Positions 47,620 through 58,365 of a stretch of 64,000 nucleotides of DNA are shown here, piece after piece. The DNA comes from Gracilariopsis chorda. Lineage: Eukaryota > Rhodophyta > Florideophyceae > Gracilariales > Gracilariaceae. The DNA is taken from the NCBI GenBank assembly GCA_003194525.1, contig NBIV01000225.1:62001-126000 (forward strand). Reading direction: 5' to 3'. Position 1 is the stretch's first letter. The number at the start of each line of letters is the position of its first letter. The notes below the pieces were generated by a model. That model saw only the letters and a program-made list of their open reading frames with translations. It did no database searches and was not told where the DNA came from. A program made the translations under genes and the position numbers.

Positions 47620-49104
47620 ATGGACCCGAAGAAGTTCCTGCCGTCAGATGCGAACGATTCCGTGCATATCACTACCAACAGTGGAGCTCCAGTAGATGAC
47701 TCTCTTAACTCTCTCACACTTGGTGAGCGCGGACCTGTCTTGCTCTCTGATTTCCACCTCGTAGAAAAGCTTGCCAATTTCGACCGTGAAGTTGTTCCAG
47801 AACGTCGAGTCCACGCACGTGGTGTCGCAGCCAAAGGCGTCTTCGTATGCACGCGAGATATCACAAAGCTTACCAAGGCCGATCCGTTTTCTCATGTCGG
47901 AAAGCGCACGCCTGTAGCAGTGCGGTTCTCGACAGTCGTTCATTCGCGAGGTTCCCCAGAAACGCTGCGTGACCCACGAGGATTTGCCACAAAATTCTAC
48001 ACCGGAGAGGGGAACTGGGACCTTGTAGGTAACCTTGAGCCCGTGTTCTTTATTCGAGATGCTATACAGTTCCCAGAAATGGTGCATGCGTTTAAACCGA
48101 GCCCAAAAACCGAAAAGCAGGAGTGGCATCGAATACTGGACTTCCTTTCATTTCATCCAGAGTGCATGCACATGATGACTTGGTTGCTTGATGATGTTGG
48201 TATTCCAAAGAATTATACCACCATGAATGGGGCTGGAGTTCATACATTTGTCCTGATCAACAGGGAAGGCCGAGAAACGTATGTCAAGTTCCACTGGGTT
48301 ACTGAACAAGGTGAACACAACTTGCTCGATGACGAAGCGAAGCGTGTTGGAGGAGAGGACTTCAGTCATGCCACCACCCACCTTATTGATACCATTGAAG
48401 CTGGGAACTTCCCAGCTTGGCAACTTAAGATCCAACTAATGGACCCAGCCACCGAACTTGACCAACCGTGGGGTGACCCACTGGATCCTACCAAGACGTG
48501 GCCAGAGAAGGACTTCCCCATGATCCCGGTGGGTCGAATGGTATTGAATGAGAACATGGACAATCACTTCTTGGAAAGTGAGAGCATTGCGTTTTCTCCA
48601 GGCAACGTCATACCTGGAGTCACATTCAGTCAAGACAAGTTGCTTCAGGGAAGAATATTCAGCTACGCAGATACGCAGCGGTATCGTCTTGGAGCCAACT
48701 ATCTACAGATACCAATCAACGCGCCGAGATGTCCTTTCATGAATCGGCAATTCGACGGGTCTGGCGCCACGATGACCAGAAAGAGCGATGTCAACTACTT
48801 TCCTAGCATCAGAAGCCGGGCAGATACGGTTGGTACAGAGCAGGTGCCAAATGTAAGAGGCACGGTCAGCGGAACTCAGGTAAGGAGACCGCTGTCAAAA
48901 CAAAACAATTTCGGACAGGCCGGTGAGCGATGGAGGAGTTTCGATGAGGCAAGGCGTCAGAGGTTAGTTGTTCGAGCTGCGGAAGCACTTAATGCCCCAA
49001 AGGTTTCTAAGAAACTGAAGGGCATATGGATCGGCTATTGGACCGAGTGCGATCGAGAGTTGGGTTCCCGTATTGCGGCGCTGGTAAAAATGAGCAATAT
49101 GTGA
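47620..49104 (+). CDS. Heme catalase (small-subunit type)
   Basis: 494 residues, single exon, ATG at 47620. Distal side: RRVHARGVAAKGVF with the catalytic His (~67), and FATKFYTGEGNWDLVGN with the catalytic Asn. Proximal side: RIFSYADTQRYRLGANY with the heme-ligand Tyr in the R-x-F-x-Y motif. The mid-region (MHMMTWLLDDVGIPKNYTTMNGAG) and the substrate-channel residues fit small-subunit catalases. The enzyme converts hydrogen peroxide to water and oxygen, usually in peroxisomes. The C-terminus (MSNM) is not a canonical SKL-type peroxisome signal. Where most catalases read VGNN-x-P, this one reads VGNLEP, so the second Asn is replaced. The C-terminal helical part is shorter than in large-subunit enzymes. 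Confidence 0.95.
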   Translation: MDPKKFLPSDANDSVHITTNSGAPVDDSLNSLTLGERGPVLLSDFHLVEKLANFDREVVPERRVHARGVAAKGVFVCTRDITKLTKADPFSHVGKRTPVAVRFSTVVHSRGSPETLRDPRGFATKFYTGEGNWDLVGNLEPVFFIRDAIQFPEMVHAFKPSPKTEKQEWHRILDFLSFHPECMHMMTWLLDDVGIPKNYTTMNGAGVHTFVLINREGRETYVKFHWVTEQGEHNLLDDEAKRVGGEDFSHATTHLIDTIEAGNFPAWQLKIQLMDPATELDQPWGDPLDPTKTWPEKDFPMIPVGRMVLNENMDNHFLESESIAFSPGNVIPGVTFSQDKLLQGRIFSYADTQRYRLGANYLQIPINAPRCPFMNRQFDGSGATMTRKSDVNYFPSIRSRADTVGTEQVPNVRGTVSGTQVRRPLSKQNNFGQAGERWRSFDEARRQRLVVRAAEALNAPKVSKKLKGIWIGYWTECDRELGSRIAALVKMSNM

Positions 49105-50206
49105 ACAAGGAAATGGCTGTGAAAGGTGGGCTCCGCTCGTCAATCGATGTCGCAGCATGCTTGCAAGCAAAAAGAAAGTGATGTATTCGATATGGTTTTT
49201 AACTCGGTGTACGAATTCTGCTCTTATGAGAACACGAATTGTAGAACAAGAAATGTGTACCTTTGTAGTGTGTATGGAGTGCCGCAGAACAAACCATTGA
49301 GTGATTAGTTCCGTTGATCCCATTTGCACAATGTGCTTGGGAGGTTCAGCGTTCCAGTAGATATTGCCGCCAAGCGAACCACAGGAATCTCATAGCAGGA
49401 GAGAATGTGGATTAGAGACGGCAGAGAAACCCGACGATTGCAGAACAGGGGCGATGTACAACACTATGCGCTTCGCTGCCCCGAAAAGGAAGGGAGTGTG
49501 GGAGGCTAGTAGAGCTTGCGTGTTCTGCAACACGAAGAGAAAAAGTAAACGATTAATGTGCATCAGTGGTCAAGGAAGTGGCTGCAGCTTTGTTTTGAAG
49601 AGAGACGTTCCTCGAGTATGACGTTCCTTCGAGATGGCTCATGTAGGCATCACGGGGCCATACTAAAGAAGACGAACCCAGGTATTTGTTAGCACGCAGA
49701 CGCGTTCATAATCCGTGACTGTTCGGTGTACCCTTGTGTAGGTATAGCAGGAGTTGTGTGCAATGCGCGGTGGTTCCTGAATTGCACACGAATCGTTGTT
49801 GTATGCTAGATATCATTTCAGAAGTAGGTCATAACACATGTACGATAATCATGCGTTCCATACAACATTCGTATACTTTGAGAAGTTTTTGTCAACTCCG
49901 ACTCACGCCTTTCGATTCTTCACAAAGAAGCGAGTAAGACGGTCGAGAAACGCTGTTATGGCCGCCATTGTGTTGCCGAGAGTTTTGCAGGCTCCCCTGA
50001 ACTTGTAGACTTGGCCCGTAAGTCAGAAGAGTGGAAGAGCTTTCGCAGACAGCCGTGGCGGATCAGTGTAGAGAAGCGCCTCAGGCGCCTGTCAACATTG
50101 ACGGCAGCACGTTTTGAGCAAGCATTCTACCGCTGGTGCTCCAGTGCTGCTGAGTTCATTCTCCTATCAACACGCCTCGCAAGAGGCGACGCGCAGGGAG
50201 AAGCTG
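49105..50206. other. Intergenic, no gene seen
   Basis: About 1.1 kb after catalase with only short chance frames. Gene density falls from here rightward. Confidence 0.5.
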
Positions 50207-50479
50207 TCAGCTCTCCCTACAGACCGTATTGGGCGACAGTCTAGCTTTGTGATCGCGTGAGCCAGCATGATCACCGGGCTGCTTTTCCACGAATGCGCCG
50301 TAAGAAGAGCGGACAATTGTATCGTAGCGCACATGACCGCTGTGGTGAAAAGTGCCGTGGACCGCAGAGGCTTTTGCAGATTTGATAGCGCGGACATAGA
50401 CAAGGTAGACGCCGACGTTGACGGATGCCAGGGCTAACAGTCGTAGCGCGACGTGCGCTCTTCGACTGACGTGTGGCAT
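50207..50479 (-). CDS. Possible small membrane protein, unknown
   Basis: 90 residues from the ATG at 50479; the same frame runs open upstream to 50677 with no better start. The N-terminus is basic (MPHVSRRAHVALRLL), with one short hydrophobic helix (LLALASVNVGVYLVYV), then a polar tail (FHHSGHVRYDTIVRS and on). A small mitochondrial inner-membrane type protein would look like this, but I recognise no family. A longer overlapping frame (50271-51032) looks like composition. Confidence 0.35.
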   Translation of the reverse strand: MPHVSRRAHVALRLLALASVNVGVYLVYVRAIKSAKASAVHGTFHHSGHVRYDTIVRSSYGAFVEKQPGDHAGSRDHKARLSPNTVCRES

Positions 50480-51952
50480 GGCGGTGAGAAAGGCGTGCGG
50501 GCAGGGTGCTTGTGTGGTTCCGGCGACGCAGTGGCTGAAGTTGATGTTGGCGAGGATGCGGACGGCGGCTGTGAAAGAGCTGGAGGCGACACAAAAATGG
50601 GCAAATGAGCAAAACAGAAGGATGTTGAGATGTGAGTGCTGACAGCAAGTGATTTGAATTGGTGATAGCGCGTTCAAGGCTCAGCGCTCGTGTGTCACTC
50701 CGGAAGGGTGGGGGCGACGATGTGAGAGGGTGTGATGTGTTGCGGCGCAGCCGTTGCAACGATGGGCGCATCTGCGGTGATGCGTCGAGAGCGAACGACG
50801 ACCATGAAGCGCGGGCAGGCGGAAGAAAACGGACAGCGCAGGACGAAGCGGGATGGCTGACGCGCTGGACGTGATGATGTACGAGAATGTTGCCGCTGCG
50901 CGCCTCCTTTCCGTGCGCACGTAACGGCGCTGCGGGAATGTGAACATGCGATGGACACTTGTCCATTGGGGCTTTCCAAAAACCGACACAATGACACTTG
51001 AGAGACTTGGAGACGTGCCAAATGTTGGCCACCTACGTCCGTCAGAAAAGATCAATACGCGAATCTCCCTAGCGTACATATGGCTATACCTTAATCGAAG
51101 TTGGACGGCCATTTGTGGGCTAGGGAGACCGTGGAGTTTCGTTCAAGATTTCTCTCTCCGTCAACATGCTCAGAAGCATACGCAGTATTCTTTTCTTTTC
51201 CGACTCTGTTACAGCTAACAACTTACCATTATAATGTTCACAAATTACGAGAAATAATGGGCGAAGTGGAAGAAATCTGCGATACCCGAAAATATTCTCG
51301 AAAAGGAAGCCTCAACTGTAGCAATGATGATTTTGAGTATCTTTTGGACTTAATGGCACACGTAGAACCCCTGGAAAGGAATCAATGGACAGTTCTAGCC
51401 AAGAGGTGAGACCAACAAAAGGCTTTCAAGAAAATTGGACAGTCTGAAAGACAATTTTGATAAACTTGCATATACCAAGATGAAAACACAAGACCCAACC
51501 ATAAAGCCAGAATTGCGTCGTGCGAAGCAGATATATCAGGGTATTCACGCCAAAGCGTGGGCAACTGTTCTTGGTAGACGTTCAATCGTTAATTTGGCAG
51601 ATTTGGGATAACAGGTGAACGAATATCAGTAGAAGCCCTGTATCTTCGCAACTACTAACGCTTGTCACGTTCTGGCCCGTCAGCAGCAGGGAAACACAAT
51701 CACCTTTCAGCCACTAGCTTTGGAGCCGTCAACTAGCTTTACAACTCGCAAAACAAATGTAACAAAGAAGTCCACCCAGAAGCCCCACAACGAGGTTCTC
51801 ATAATTAGAAAAAGAAATATGCGCACGCTTGGGCATCAGACCGTTCAGCAACCAAGCATCGTCTCGTTATCACTATCCGGTGCAACCTGCCCCGGCACCG
51901 GCTCCTACGCAGCTGCAAGTTCTTCCGCACCATGCGCGCGTGCTAGTTCGCG
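50480..51952. other. Intergenic, no gene seen
   Basis: About 1.5 kb upstream of the candidate small gene and downstream (3') of the transposase. No terminal inverted repeat of the transposase was found by eye. Confidence 0.4.
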
Positions 51953-53548
51953 TCACCTGCTTTGGTGCGCAGCAAGAAATTTTGACAAACGCTCCTTTCT
52001 ACTGGACTGCATAGGACCAAGCTCCACAAGACGTCGCATATCGCTTTTCGGCTCTTTGTATGCGACCAAACGCTCCTTCGCCTTCTTCTTGCGCTGCTTT
52101 TCTTTCTTCTCTAAGATGCGTTTATGCAGTGCATCAATAACAGCGGCTGAAGTGATATGGGCGCCACTGGTTGTGTCAATGCGCACATGACCAGATTCTT
52201 CAACAAGTGGGTCACGCAAAAGAGTACGATTATTACGCTCATAACTCTCCAGAAGTTGCTCCACAGTCACTTTACTGACATCATCACCACCTCTTTTCAA
52301 CAAATATCTTTCTAACGGAGCAAAGTTCGGTTTCATCAAGTGCGTGTCCCATATTCCTGTTTTGTGAAACCCGGATCGAATGTTGGATGCTGTATGAGAG
52401 TTGGAATACGCATTATTGATGCATTGCGCGACATCAAACGCATTCAATTTCTTCTTCTGACGTGCGGCAATGTGAAGTTCGCGTTGAAGGTGTGACTTGT
52501 ATGAGCTAAAAACAGACACATCGAGTGCCTGCGTAATATGCGAGGTGTGAGCGGGCACTGCGATGACGACCACATTGTTGTCTCTGAACAATTTCAAAGT
52601 ATGATATTGTATATGGGAACCGTATTCGCCCAAAAGAAGGAGCAACTTTTGATTACATGCGCGAAGCTCTTTCGTTTCATTTACAAACCCTTTTGCCCAT
52701 TGGTATACATCCGTGTCGACACCAGCAGGTGTACGTTGAAATAAGTAACATTGCGGTAAGACCGCATGCAACGATTGCACTGTTCCGCGCACTTGCCGAT
52801 AATGCGCCAACTTCCCGGGGAATACAACCACTGGCTTATATGCTTGTCCATTTCCACTGACGACGGAAATTATCGTAACGCCATCCAGATTCCCTTGGGT
52901 GGTGAGTGCCATTTGAAGAAGACGAGACCCAGCTAATCCAATTCCTTTTCGAAGGCTTCGGCCCTTCATTTTCGTGAATGAAGCTCCCGACTGGTCGGTG
53001 TTAAAGATATGCTTCGGATCATTGATGTTGAAGCGTTTCAGTGCTGCGGAGACTCGTGAGATGTGCTCTGTAAGATTCTTTGGCGTCTCAGCTTTGGCTC
53101 GTTTGTCTTCAATTATATGGACTGGACGCACTTCCAAATTATTGCGGCGACAAAAGTGCTTAATCCATTGGTTTGATGGGCGGTTGTTAAAGAATCCAAT
53201 TTGTGATTGTCTTTGGGATGGGAGCAAGCCGACAAGTTCTTGAACCAGATCTAGGACTCCTTGCCTAGAGAGCGGAGTATTTTTACTGGCGTAGTACTGG
53301 ATTGCCTCTGAGATAGTTTGTTCCTCGTCGTTGGTGAGAGAGGGTGGTCTCCCGCGTGGTCTTATGTCTATGTTGATGTCAAGAGAGTGCTGTGGTTGGT
53401 ACTCGGGATAATTTGCTGCCCATTTGTTGTAGTAGCGTCGTATGGTCGTGACGATGATACTATGTTTGCTTGCAATGGCAGGCCAAGACTTGATATGGTA
53501 AAAGCGGTCGAAAACAGCGCTTTGTAAGATGGCATATTCGAAGGCCAT
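51953..53548 (-). CDS. Pogo/Tc5-like DDE transposase, second catalytic Asp replaced
   Basis: 531 residues in one intact frame, ATG at 53548. The N-terminus has a helix-turn-helix/CENP-B-like DNA-binding part (SWPAIASKHSIIVTTIRRYYNKW, then a second domain with RPSNQWIKHFCRRNNL). The DDE_1-type nuclease core follows: IFNTDQSGASF carries the first Asp (TDESG in relatives); QKLLLLLGEYGSH is where relatives have L-D-G-H-G-S-H, so the second Asp is Gly (codon GGC) here; VPAHTSHITQALDVSVF carries the third acidic position. A basic coiled-coil tail ends it. With the second metal ligand lost it should be unable to cut DNA, though the frame is otherwise intact. It could be a recently dead copy or a domesticated DNA-binding protein. 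Confidence 0.85.
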   Translation of the reverse strand: MAFEYAILQSAVFDRFYHIKSWPAIASKHSIIVTTIRRYYNKWAANYPEYQPQHSLDINIDIRPRGRPPSLTNDEEQTISEAIQYYASKNTPLSRQGVLDLVQELVGLLPSQRQSQIGFFNNRPSNQWIKHFCRRNNLEVRPVHIIEDKRAKAETPKNLTEHISRVSAALKRFNINDPKHIFNTDQSGASFTKMKGRSLRKGIGLAGSRLLQMALTTQGNLDGVTIISVVSGNGQAYKPVVVFPGKLAHYRQVRGTVQSLHAVLPQCYLFQRTPAGVDTDVYQWAKGFVNETKELRACNQKLLLLLGEYGSHIQYHTLKLFRDNNVVVIAVPAHTSHITQALDVSVFSSYKSHLQRELHIAARQKKKLNAFDVAQCINNAYSNSHTASNIRSGFHKTGIWDTHLMKPNFAPLERYLLKRGGDDVSKVTVEQLLESYERNNRTLLRDPLVEESGHVRIDTTSGAHITSAAVIDALHKRILEKKEKQRKKKAKERLVAYKEPKSDMRRLVELGPMQSSRKERLSKFLAAHQSR

Positions 53549-54002
53549 GTTGCGCTTGTTCGTCGATGACGGCTGTATTTTGTGAGATCAGCGTTGTAGC
53601 TCGTTGGTTCTTATACACCATTGCAAAGCAGAAAGCGCGCGCTTTTCAAACTACCTATTGTGTATGCCGACCTAGGTTCTACTAGACTGTTAAAGGAGAT
53701 TGGTTGTATTGTGTTCTTGACTTTTTTGCTGGGAGACACTGCAATCAAGGACAGAGGCGCCAGAGCGCCTTTGCCAATTTCGGTATTTCTGCCGATTTAG
53801 CGAATGAACGTTTAATGACAACAAAAACCTTTTGCCTTCACACGACCAGATGTAGCGAGCCGTACAAAAGACAGAAGGATTATGCCAAAGACGCAGGAGA
53901 ATAATTTTGAATGACTGTCGCCTCCCATTAGCCAAACGTGTACAGGTCTCTAGTGGAAAGCATATGGAAATCATGACTACCACAATAGTGAGCATACGCA
54001 CC
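53549..54002. other. Transposase upstream region
   Basis: About 450 bases to the right of (5' to) the transposase. No inverted-repeat end was found by eye, and nothing coding. Confidence 0.4.
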
Positions 54003-54533
54003 CAGAATTCTGCACAGTAAGAAGCAGAATTCTGCCAAAATCATTACACTGAAATTTAGTTTGCAGAATGTTCTAGCGAAGAATTCACGAATAATGCTGA
54101 ATAGTGCGTCGTTATGGAAGTCGCGTGAGTAAAGCTAGAAATACTACTTGTAATGCATTTCACTAATTACGCGGTAAAGAGCTAACCCTACATGCACCAG
54201 TGCGAGCACCATACGGCCCAGCAACCGCGACGCAGCCACGATGGCAGAAGTTGGTGACGTCGAAGCTGTGCCCCTCAGCCCCGAAAAGACGTGGCGTTAC
54301 ACAGCGATGCAAGACCTTTTCATTAAGCTGTGGTATTTTTGGCAATGACCAGACATGGTAACTGCTGCCAGAGCCCCAGAGCATGATAAATGCTGAGGTC
54401 TTACTGCGTAGTACTAAATAGTCAACTTGCGCGTGCTTGCGTAAACCCCCAGACAACAGAATTCTGTATCAATTTTAGTTTACACGTGGGCATGCAACTT
54501 GCTGGAATTCTGTGAGTGGCTCGTAGAATTCTG
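54003..54533. repeat. Cluster of CAGAATTCTG palindromes
   Basis: The 10-base palindrome CAGAATTCTG occurs exactly at 54003-54012, 54025-54034 and 54457-54466, with near copies at about 54503 and 54525 (GGAATTCTG, TAGAATTCTG). Two copies at the left and three at the right bracket about 420 bases. The stretch AATTTTAGTTT or AAATTTAGTTT follows a copy on both sides. This may mark the ends of a small inverted-repeat element. Confidence 0.6.
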
Positions 54534-55270
54534 CGCAGTCGTAAGCTCTCTAATGATAGAAATTGCTAATTTTGTGAAACACGCGGTTAATAATGAGTTC
54601 AGTGTCGTACCACTGCCAATGATCAAGGAACGTATACAGAAAGAAACATCAAGGGTGCTACGCAGTGCACTTCGTACTACCAGCACATCATCTTGGACCT
54701 ATTGCACGCACAAAACCCCTTCCGAGTATCGAAAAGATGCTGAAAAACTCCAATGATGAGAACGAATTGTGCGCTTTCATGGTAAGAAGGCGCGGGGTTG
54801 TGCGTGAAGTCGAGGCTTCGTAGTTAGATGCCTCTGTTTTACTTGGTGGTGTCGTATATCTATCTTATATACCACTCACGTGTTTCCCTATTCGGAAACA
54901 ATCTCTAAGCGGACGTTGGTTGGTTTTCCTGGCCAACGATGTGTGGCAAAGTGAATTCACAATTCAACCATTGGATGGCGTGGCTACCCCTAGTGGGTTG
55001 CTTGCCACACACTACACTCGCCTTTCTCAAAGAGAGAGCTCGTTCTTTGCCTTTTTCGCGAGTGAAGTAGAAGTAGACTTTCGATCAAGCAGCCTTAGCA
55101 ACATCTCCGGAACACATCAGAGTAGATTGGCGCCAAAGGTTCCAGGGAATCTTCACTATTATCCAGGCCTTTCCAGCGTACTAGGACATGCAGTCCCTTC
55201 TCAGTATCCACCAGTTTCAAAAGAAGTTACACTGGCATCCCGGTCTTGGAAGAAAGAACATGACTCATAA
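54534..55270. other. Intergenic flank of old LTR element
   Basis: Between the palindrome cluster and the recognisable end of the old Ty3-type element. An LTR of that element could lie here, but I could not identify one. Confidence 0.3.
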
Positions 55271-55439
55271 TTGCTTCCTGGTCGGGAGACGGGTCGTGGT
55301 AGAACTTCAGTCGGCTGCCATGAACTTAATCTAGTAAACCATTTCGAAGGTCTTCTACCTGAAATACATAATCTGGGAGGGCTTTGGTAATCCTTCGTGG
55401 TCCCCGCCAGCGATGGGCTAGCTTTTCACCCGATTGGAA

Positions 55440-55805
55440 TTATTCTGGTGCCACTAGAACAAAATCACCGCATGAGAAATTAGGGAGCTGCCCTTTCAAA
55501 GCCCGAGCACGAGACAAGGCGCGATTGTTTGCGATGGCGTTTGGCACCAGCGGATGTAGTTCAGGAACTCTTTCTTTCAGACTCTTGAAGTTGACGAAAA
55601 GCTCCAACTGTGCGTCATTGGCACTCACTGGTGCCAGAGTAGTGGTTCTCAAGAAGGTAGCAATTGGTGGAGACGGTTCTATGCCTGTCAATGCGGTCAG
55701 CGGAGCAATGTTGCGACGATTTGGAGAGGGGGCGTTGTTTAAAATGCTCTGGATGATCGGTAGAAGATCGGGCCATTCCTTGAGTTCCACTTGAAGTTCA
55801 GACAC
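55440..55805 (-). pseudogene. Integrase C-terminal fragment of decayed element
   Basis: Open frame reading QVELKEWPDLLPIIQSILNN, then APLTALTGIEPSPPIATFL, then FSCGDFVLVAPE: the typical integrase end with the GDxVLV box that precedes the chromodomain-like tail. The tail continues past this frame (WRGPRRITKALPDYVFQVEDL) toward 55271. The core between this and the zinc finger (about 55806-56250) is broken by stops. Confidence 0.75.
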
Positions 55806-56253
55806 GAGCGCTCAGAATGTGTGAACAACTTCTTTGCCAGGTCTTTCAACATCCCCGTTACTCCACGGGGTGTACGGGAGCGTAAAATGATGCTGTTCAC
55901 GAACCCCTTTGCATACCAGACGGAGGGTTTCGTTCCAAAAGTGTGTAGGCCCGTTGGACATGAGGCCATGAGGAACTCCGGAAGCTGCACATCAGTCAAT
56001 GATTGTTATTGCGGCATTGTCAGCAGTTGTTCCTGTCGTTGCGAAGAACCATTTGTAGTCTGATTGGTCGTCGCAGAACAATAGAATATACTTGGCTTCG
56101 TCCTATGTCGATATAGTCAAATTGGAGGAGATCTTTCGGCTTTTTTCCGTGCAACGCGGGACCAAATGGTCTGGGAACCCTTTCGCCACCTAATGTAGAG
56201 ATGCAATGTATGCAGGATTTCACAAATGCCTGTACGTCATCCGCAAGGGTGTT

Positions 56254-57249
56254 CTAGAAGTAGTGCTGCTTAAGAGTCCTGAATGTAGTCTGCTGTCCTC
56301 TATATCCTGAGGAGCCCGTATGAGCGATTATGCATAATCGGAGTGGTAGATTGTGGGCTGCCTCTGGTATCCATATGGCACCAGCGGGAGTTTTCCAAAG
56401 CCCGTCTGACTGCCGTGTGCCCGACCGTCGGCTTTTGAGGTGTGCCTTCTGTACTTTCACTATCTCCGTAGGAGATGGCCAGTCAAAGGTCTCCATGCTG
56501 GTTATAGGTAGCGCAGAAATCTTGATAAGTCGACGAACCGTCTTCAGCGCGGACCAACACGTCAGCAGATCTGCCCAGAAATTGTCGCTACCGTTGATAT
56601 GAAAGCAGGTGTAGGAATACCCACTCAGTCGAACAGCACAGCGCAAGACTTTTCGCGTAGACGATTGGCTGAGATCGGGCACAAAAGAGAGTGTATCAAA
56701 GAGAAAAACAAGGTTGTTGTGGTCAGTGTGAAGGTCGAAACCCGCTGCAGTTACGGCGAGCCAATGCATGCGTTCCACGGTGGCCATGATGGCATAACCT
56801 TCCTTCTCCAGAGTTGACCATCCTAGTTGGGTTGAGTTGAAACGCCCGGAGCAGAATGCGAGCAGTTCATGACGTTGCTCCTTATGAGAGAGCGACAGAT
56901 CTTCGAGAGGGACTTGCGTCACAATTCCAGACCAACATATATCTGAAGCGTTGGTGTAGATGTAAAGACGTTGATGCTCGCCACAATGTGCCAACGTTAC
57001 TATCTCGACCAACGCTTTCTTGCAACAGTTGAAGGCCTCTAGTTCGCTTCTTCCCCAGGCGAGAGAATCTAGAGACACTGCTCTCACTGCACGTTTGGTT
57101 CGCTTACCTGCTTTTCCGTATACCATTTCCATGAATTCGTGCAGGGGGGAGATGATATGAGCAAATTCCAAGATTCCCGTCTTCACCCATTGCATGGCAC
57201 AGAGGAATTTTTGGAGGTGGGCTCCATTGGTCCGTGGTTCCATAGACAC
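56254..57249 (-). pseudogene. RNase H and integrase start of decayed Ty3-type pol
   Basis: Continues the reverse transcriptase after the TGA. RNase H features: IYTNASDICW (Asp box with Asn in T-N-A-S-D), STLEKEGYAIMATVERMHWL, DLHTDHNNLVFLF, INGSDNFWADLLT. The integrase zinc finger begins with LCIIAHTGSSGYRGQQTT and FRTLKQHYF, then stops at a premature TAG near 56253; the partner cysteines appear just beyond (SCIHCIST) in the same frame. So a second stop interrupts integrase. Confidence 0.8.
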
Positions 57250-57276
57250 CAGTCCGTCTAGCTGCTTCGTATCGTA

Positions 57277-58365
57277 TCAAATTCCTTCAGCGGAAACTAT
57301 GCGACCGCACCAACGAATAGATTTGGCGAAGAGCACACATTTTCCAGGGTTTAGTGGGATCGAATGCTGCGCGCGATTGGTGAGAAGTCTGCGAATGTCG
57401 TCAAGTAGGCCCTTGACAGAGGGGTTGTGAAGCAAGATGTCTTCGAGCCAGTACAGTAACTGCTTGAGCAGGTCACTTGGTAACGTTTCATCTAGAACCG
57501 ACTGCAAGTGCCTTGTTGCGTTCGTTGTGCCATGGAGAACTCTTGTTGGGGAGAACACACCATGAGGTGTTATGAAAAATTGGAGCTCTTGTGAGTCCTT
57601 ATCCAACTGAAATTGCCAATAGCCATGTGACAGATCGAATGTGGCGAAGTAGTTTGACCCAGCGAGTTTGAGTAGCTCTTGCTCGATGTTTGACATGGGG
57701 TACTGGTGTCTGACGGTATACTTGTTCAATGGCCTGAGATCCACGGTGAAGCGGAACTTCGCCGGTCCTGGTTTCGGCACGATGAGTGGTGCAGAGGCCC
57801 AGGGCGACGTCAGATTTGCGTAAACTATTCCTGTGCGAACCAAGTCGGATACAAACTTCGCCAAGAATGCGCGATGGTCTTGGGAGTATTTGCGTAGTCG
57901 GACACGCGTTGGTTTCGCATCCTTTGTGAGGACGGTCTTAAGGGGTTTGACATTAGCCGGGGGACCAGAGGATAGAGACGGGCAAAAGGTGTTGATATGC
58001 TCTTGTACTACGTGTTCCAAGTGAGTGGCGTCTTGCTTTTCCATACCATTTGATTGTGCTGTTTCGATCATCTTATTTACGGCCTGTAGTATGTCACCAT
58101 GTTGCGTGCTGTCGATCGGGTCCAAGAGCGAGGGGTCTGGAAACGGTTCTTCTATTTTTATAGCGTTGTAGTAGTTCACACGCGGACGATCTTTCTCTTT
58201 TGGTTCTATGGTTTCTTCATGGATGCCACTTGCTCTCGTAAACATGAGACGGCTAACATAGCCAGTGGTGCTAGGGTTTCCGATTCCAGAGCAGTCTGCA
58301 CCGTTCAGAGCGAAACGATTGTTGTTTAACAATGTGCGAGTGTCGGTTCGAAGATGTTCCAACAC
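57277..58365 (-). pseudogene. Reverse transcriptase part of decayed Ty3-type pol
   Basis: 362 residues of open frame without a clear ATG. Conserved RT blocks are visible: WASAPLIVPKPGPAKFRFTVD, YPMSNIEQELLKLAGSNYFATFD, LSHGYWQFQLD, FFITPHGVFSPTRVLHGTTNA. The catalytic box reads YWLEDILLH where the family has a second box of two aspartates after Leu, so Glu replaces the first Asp. The frame ends at a TGA right after SAEGI, and the same protein continues in the adjoining frame (YDTKQLDGL...), so the stop is a lesion. Confidence 0.85.

Noticed and set aside
50271-51032. 253-residue minus-strand frame
   Set aside because: Arg/His/Ser/Pro-rich low-complexity sequence in a GC-rich stretch; looks like composition.
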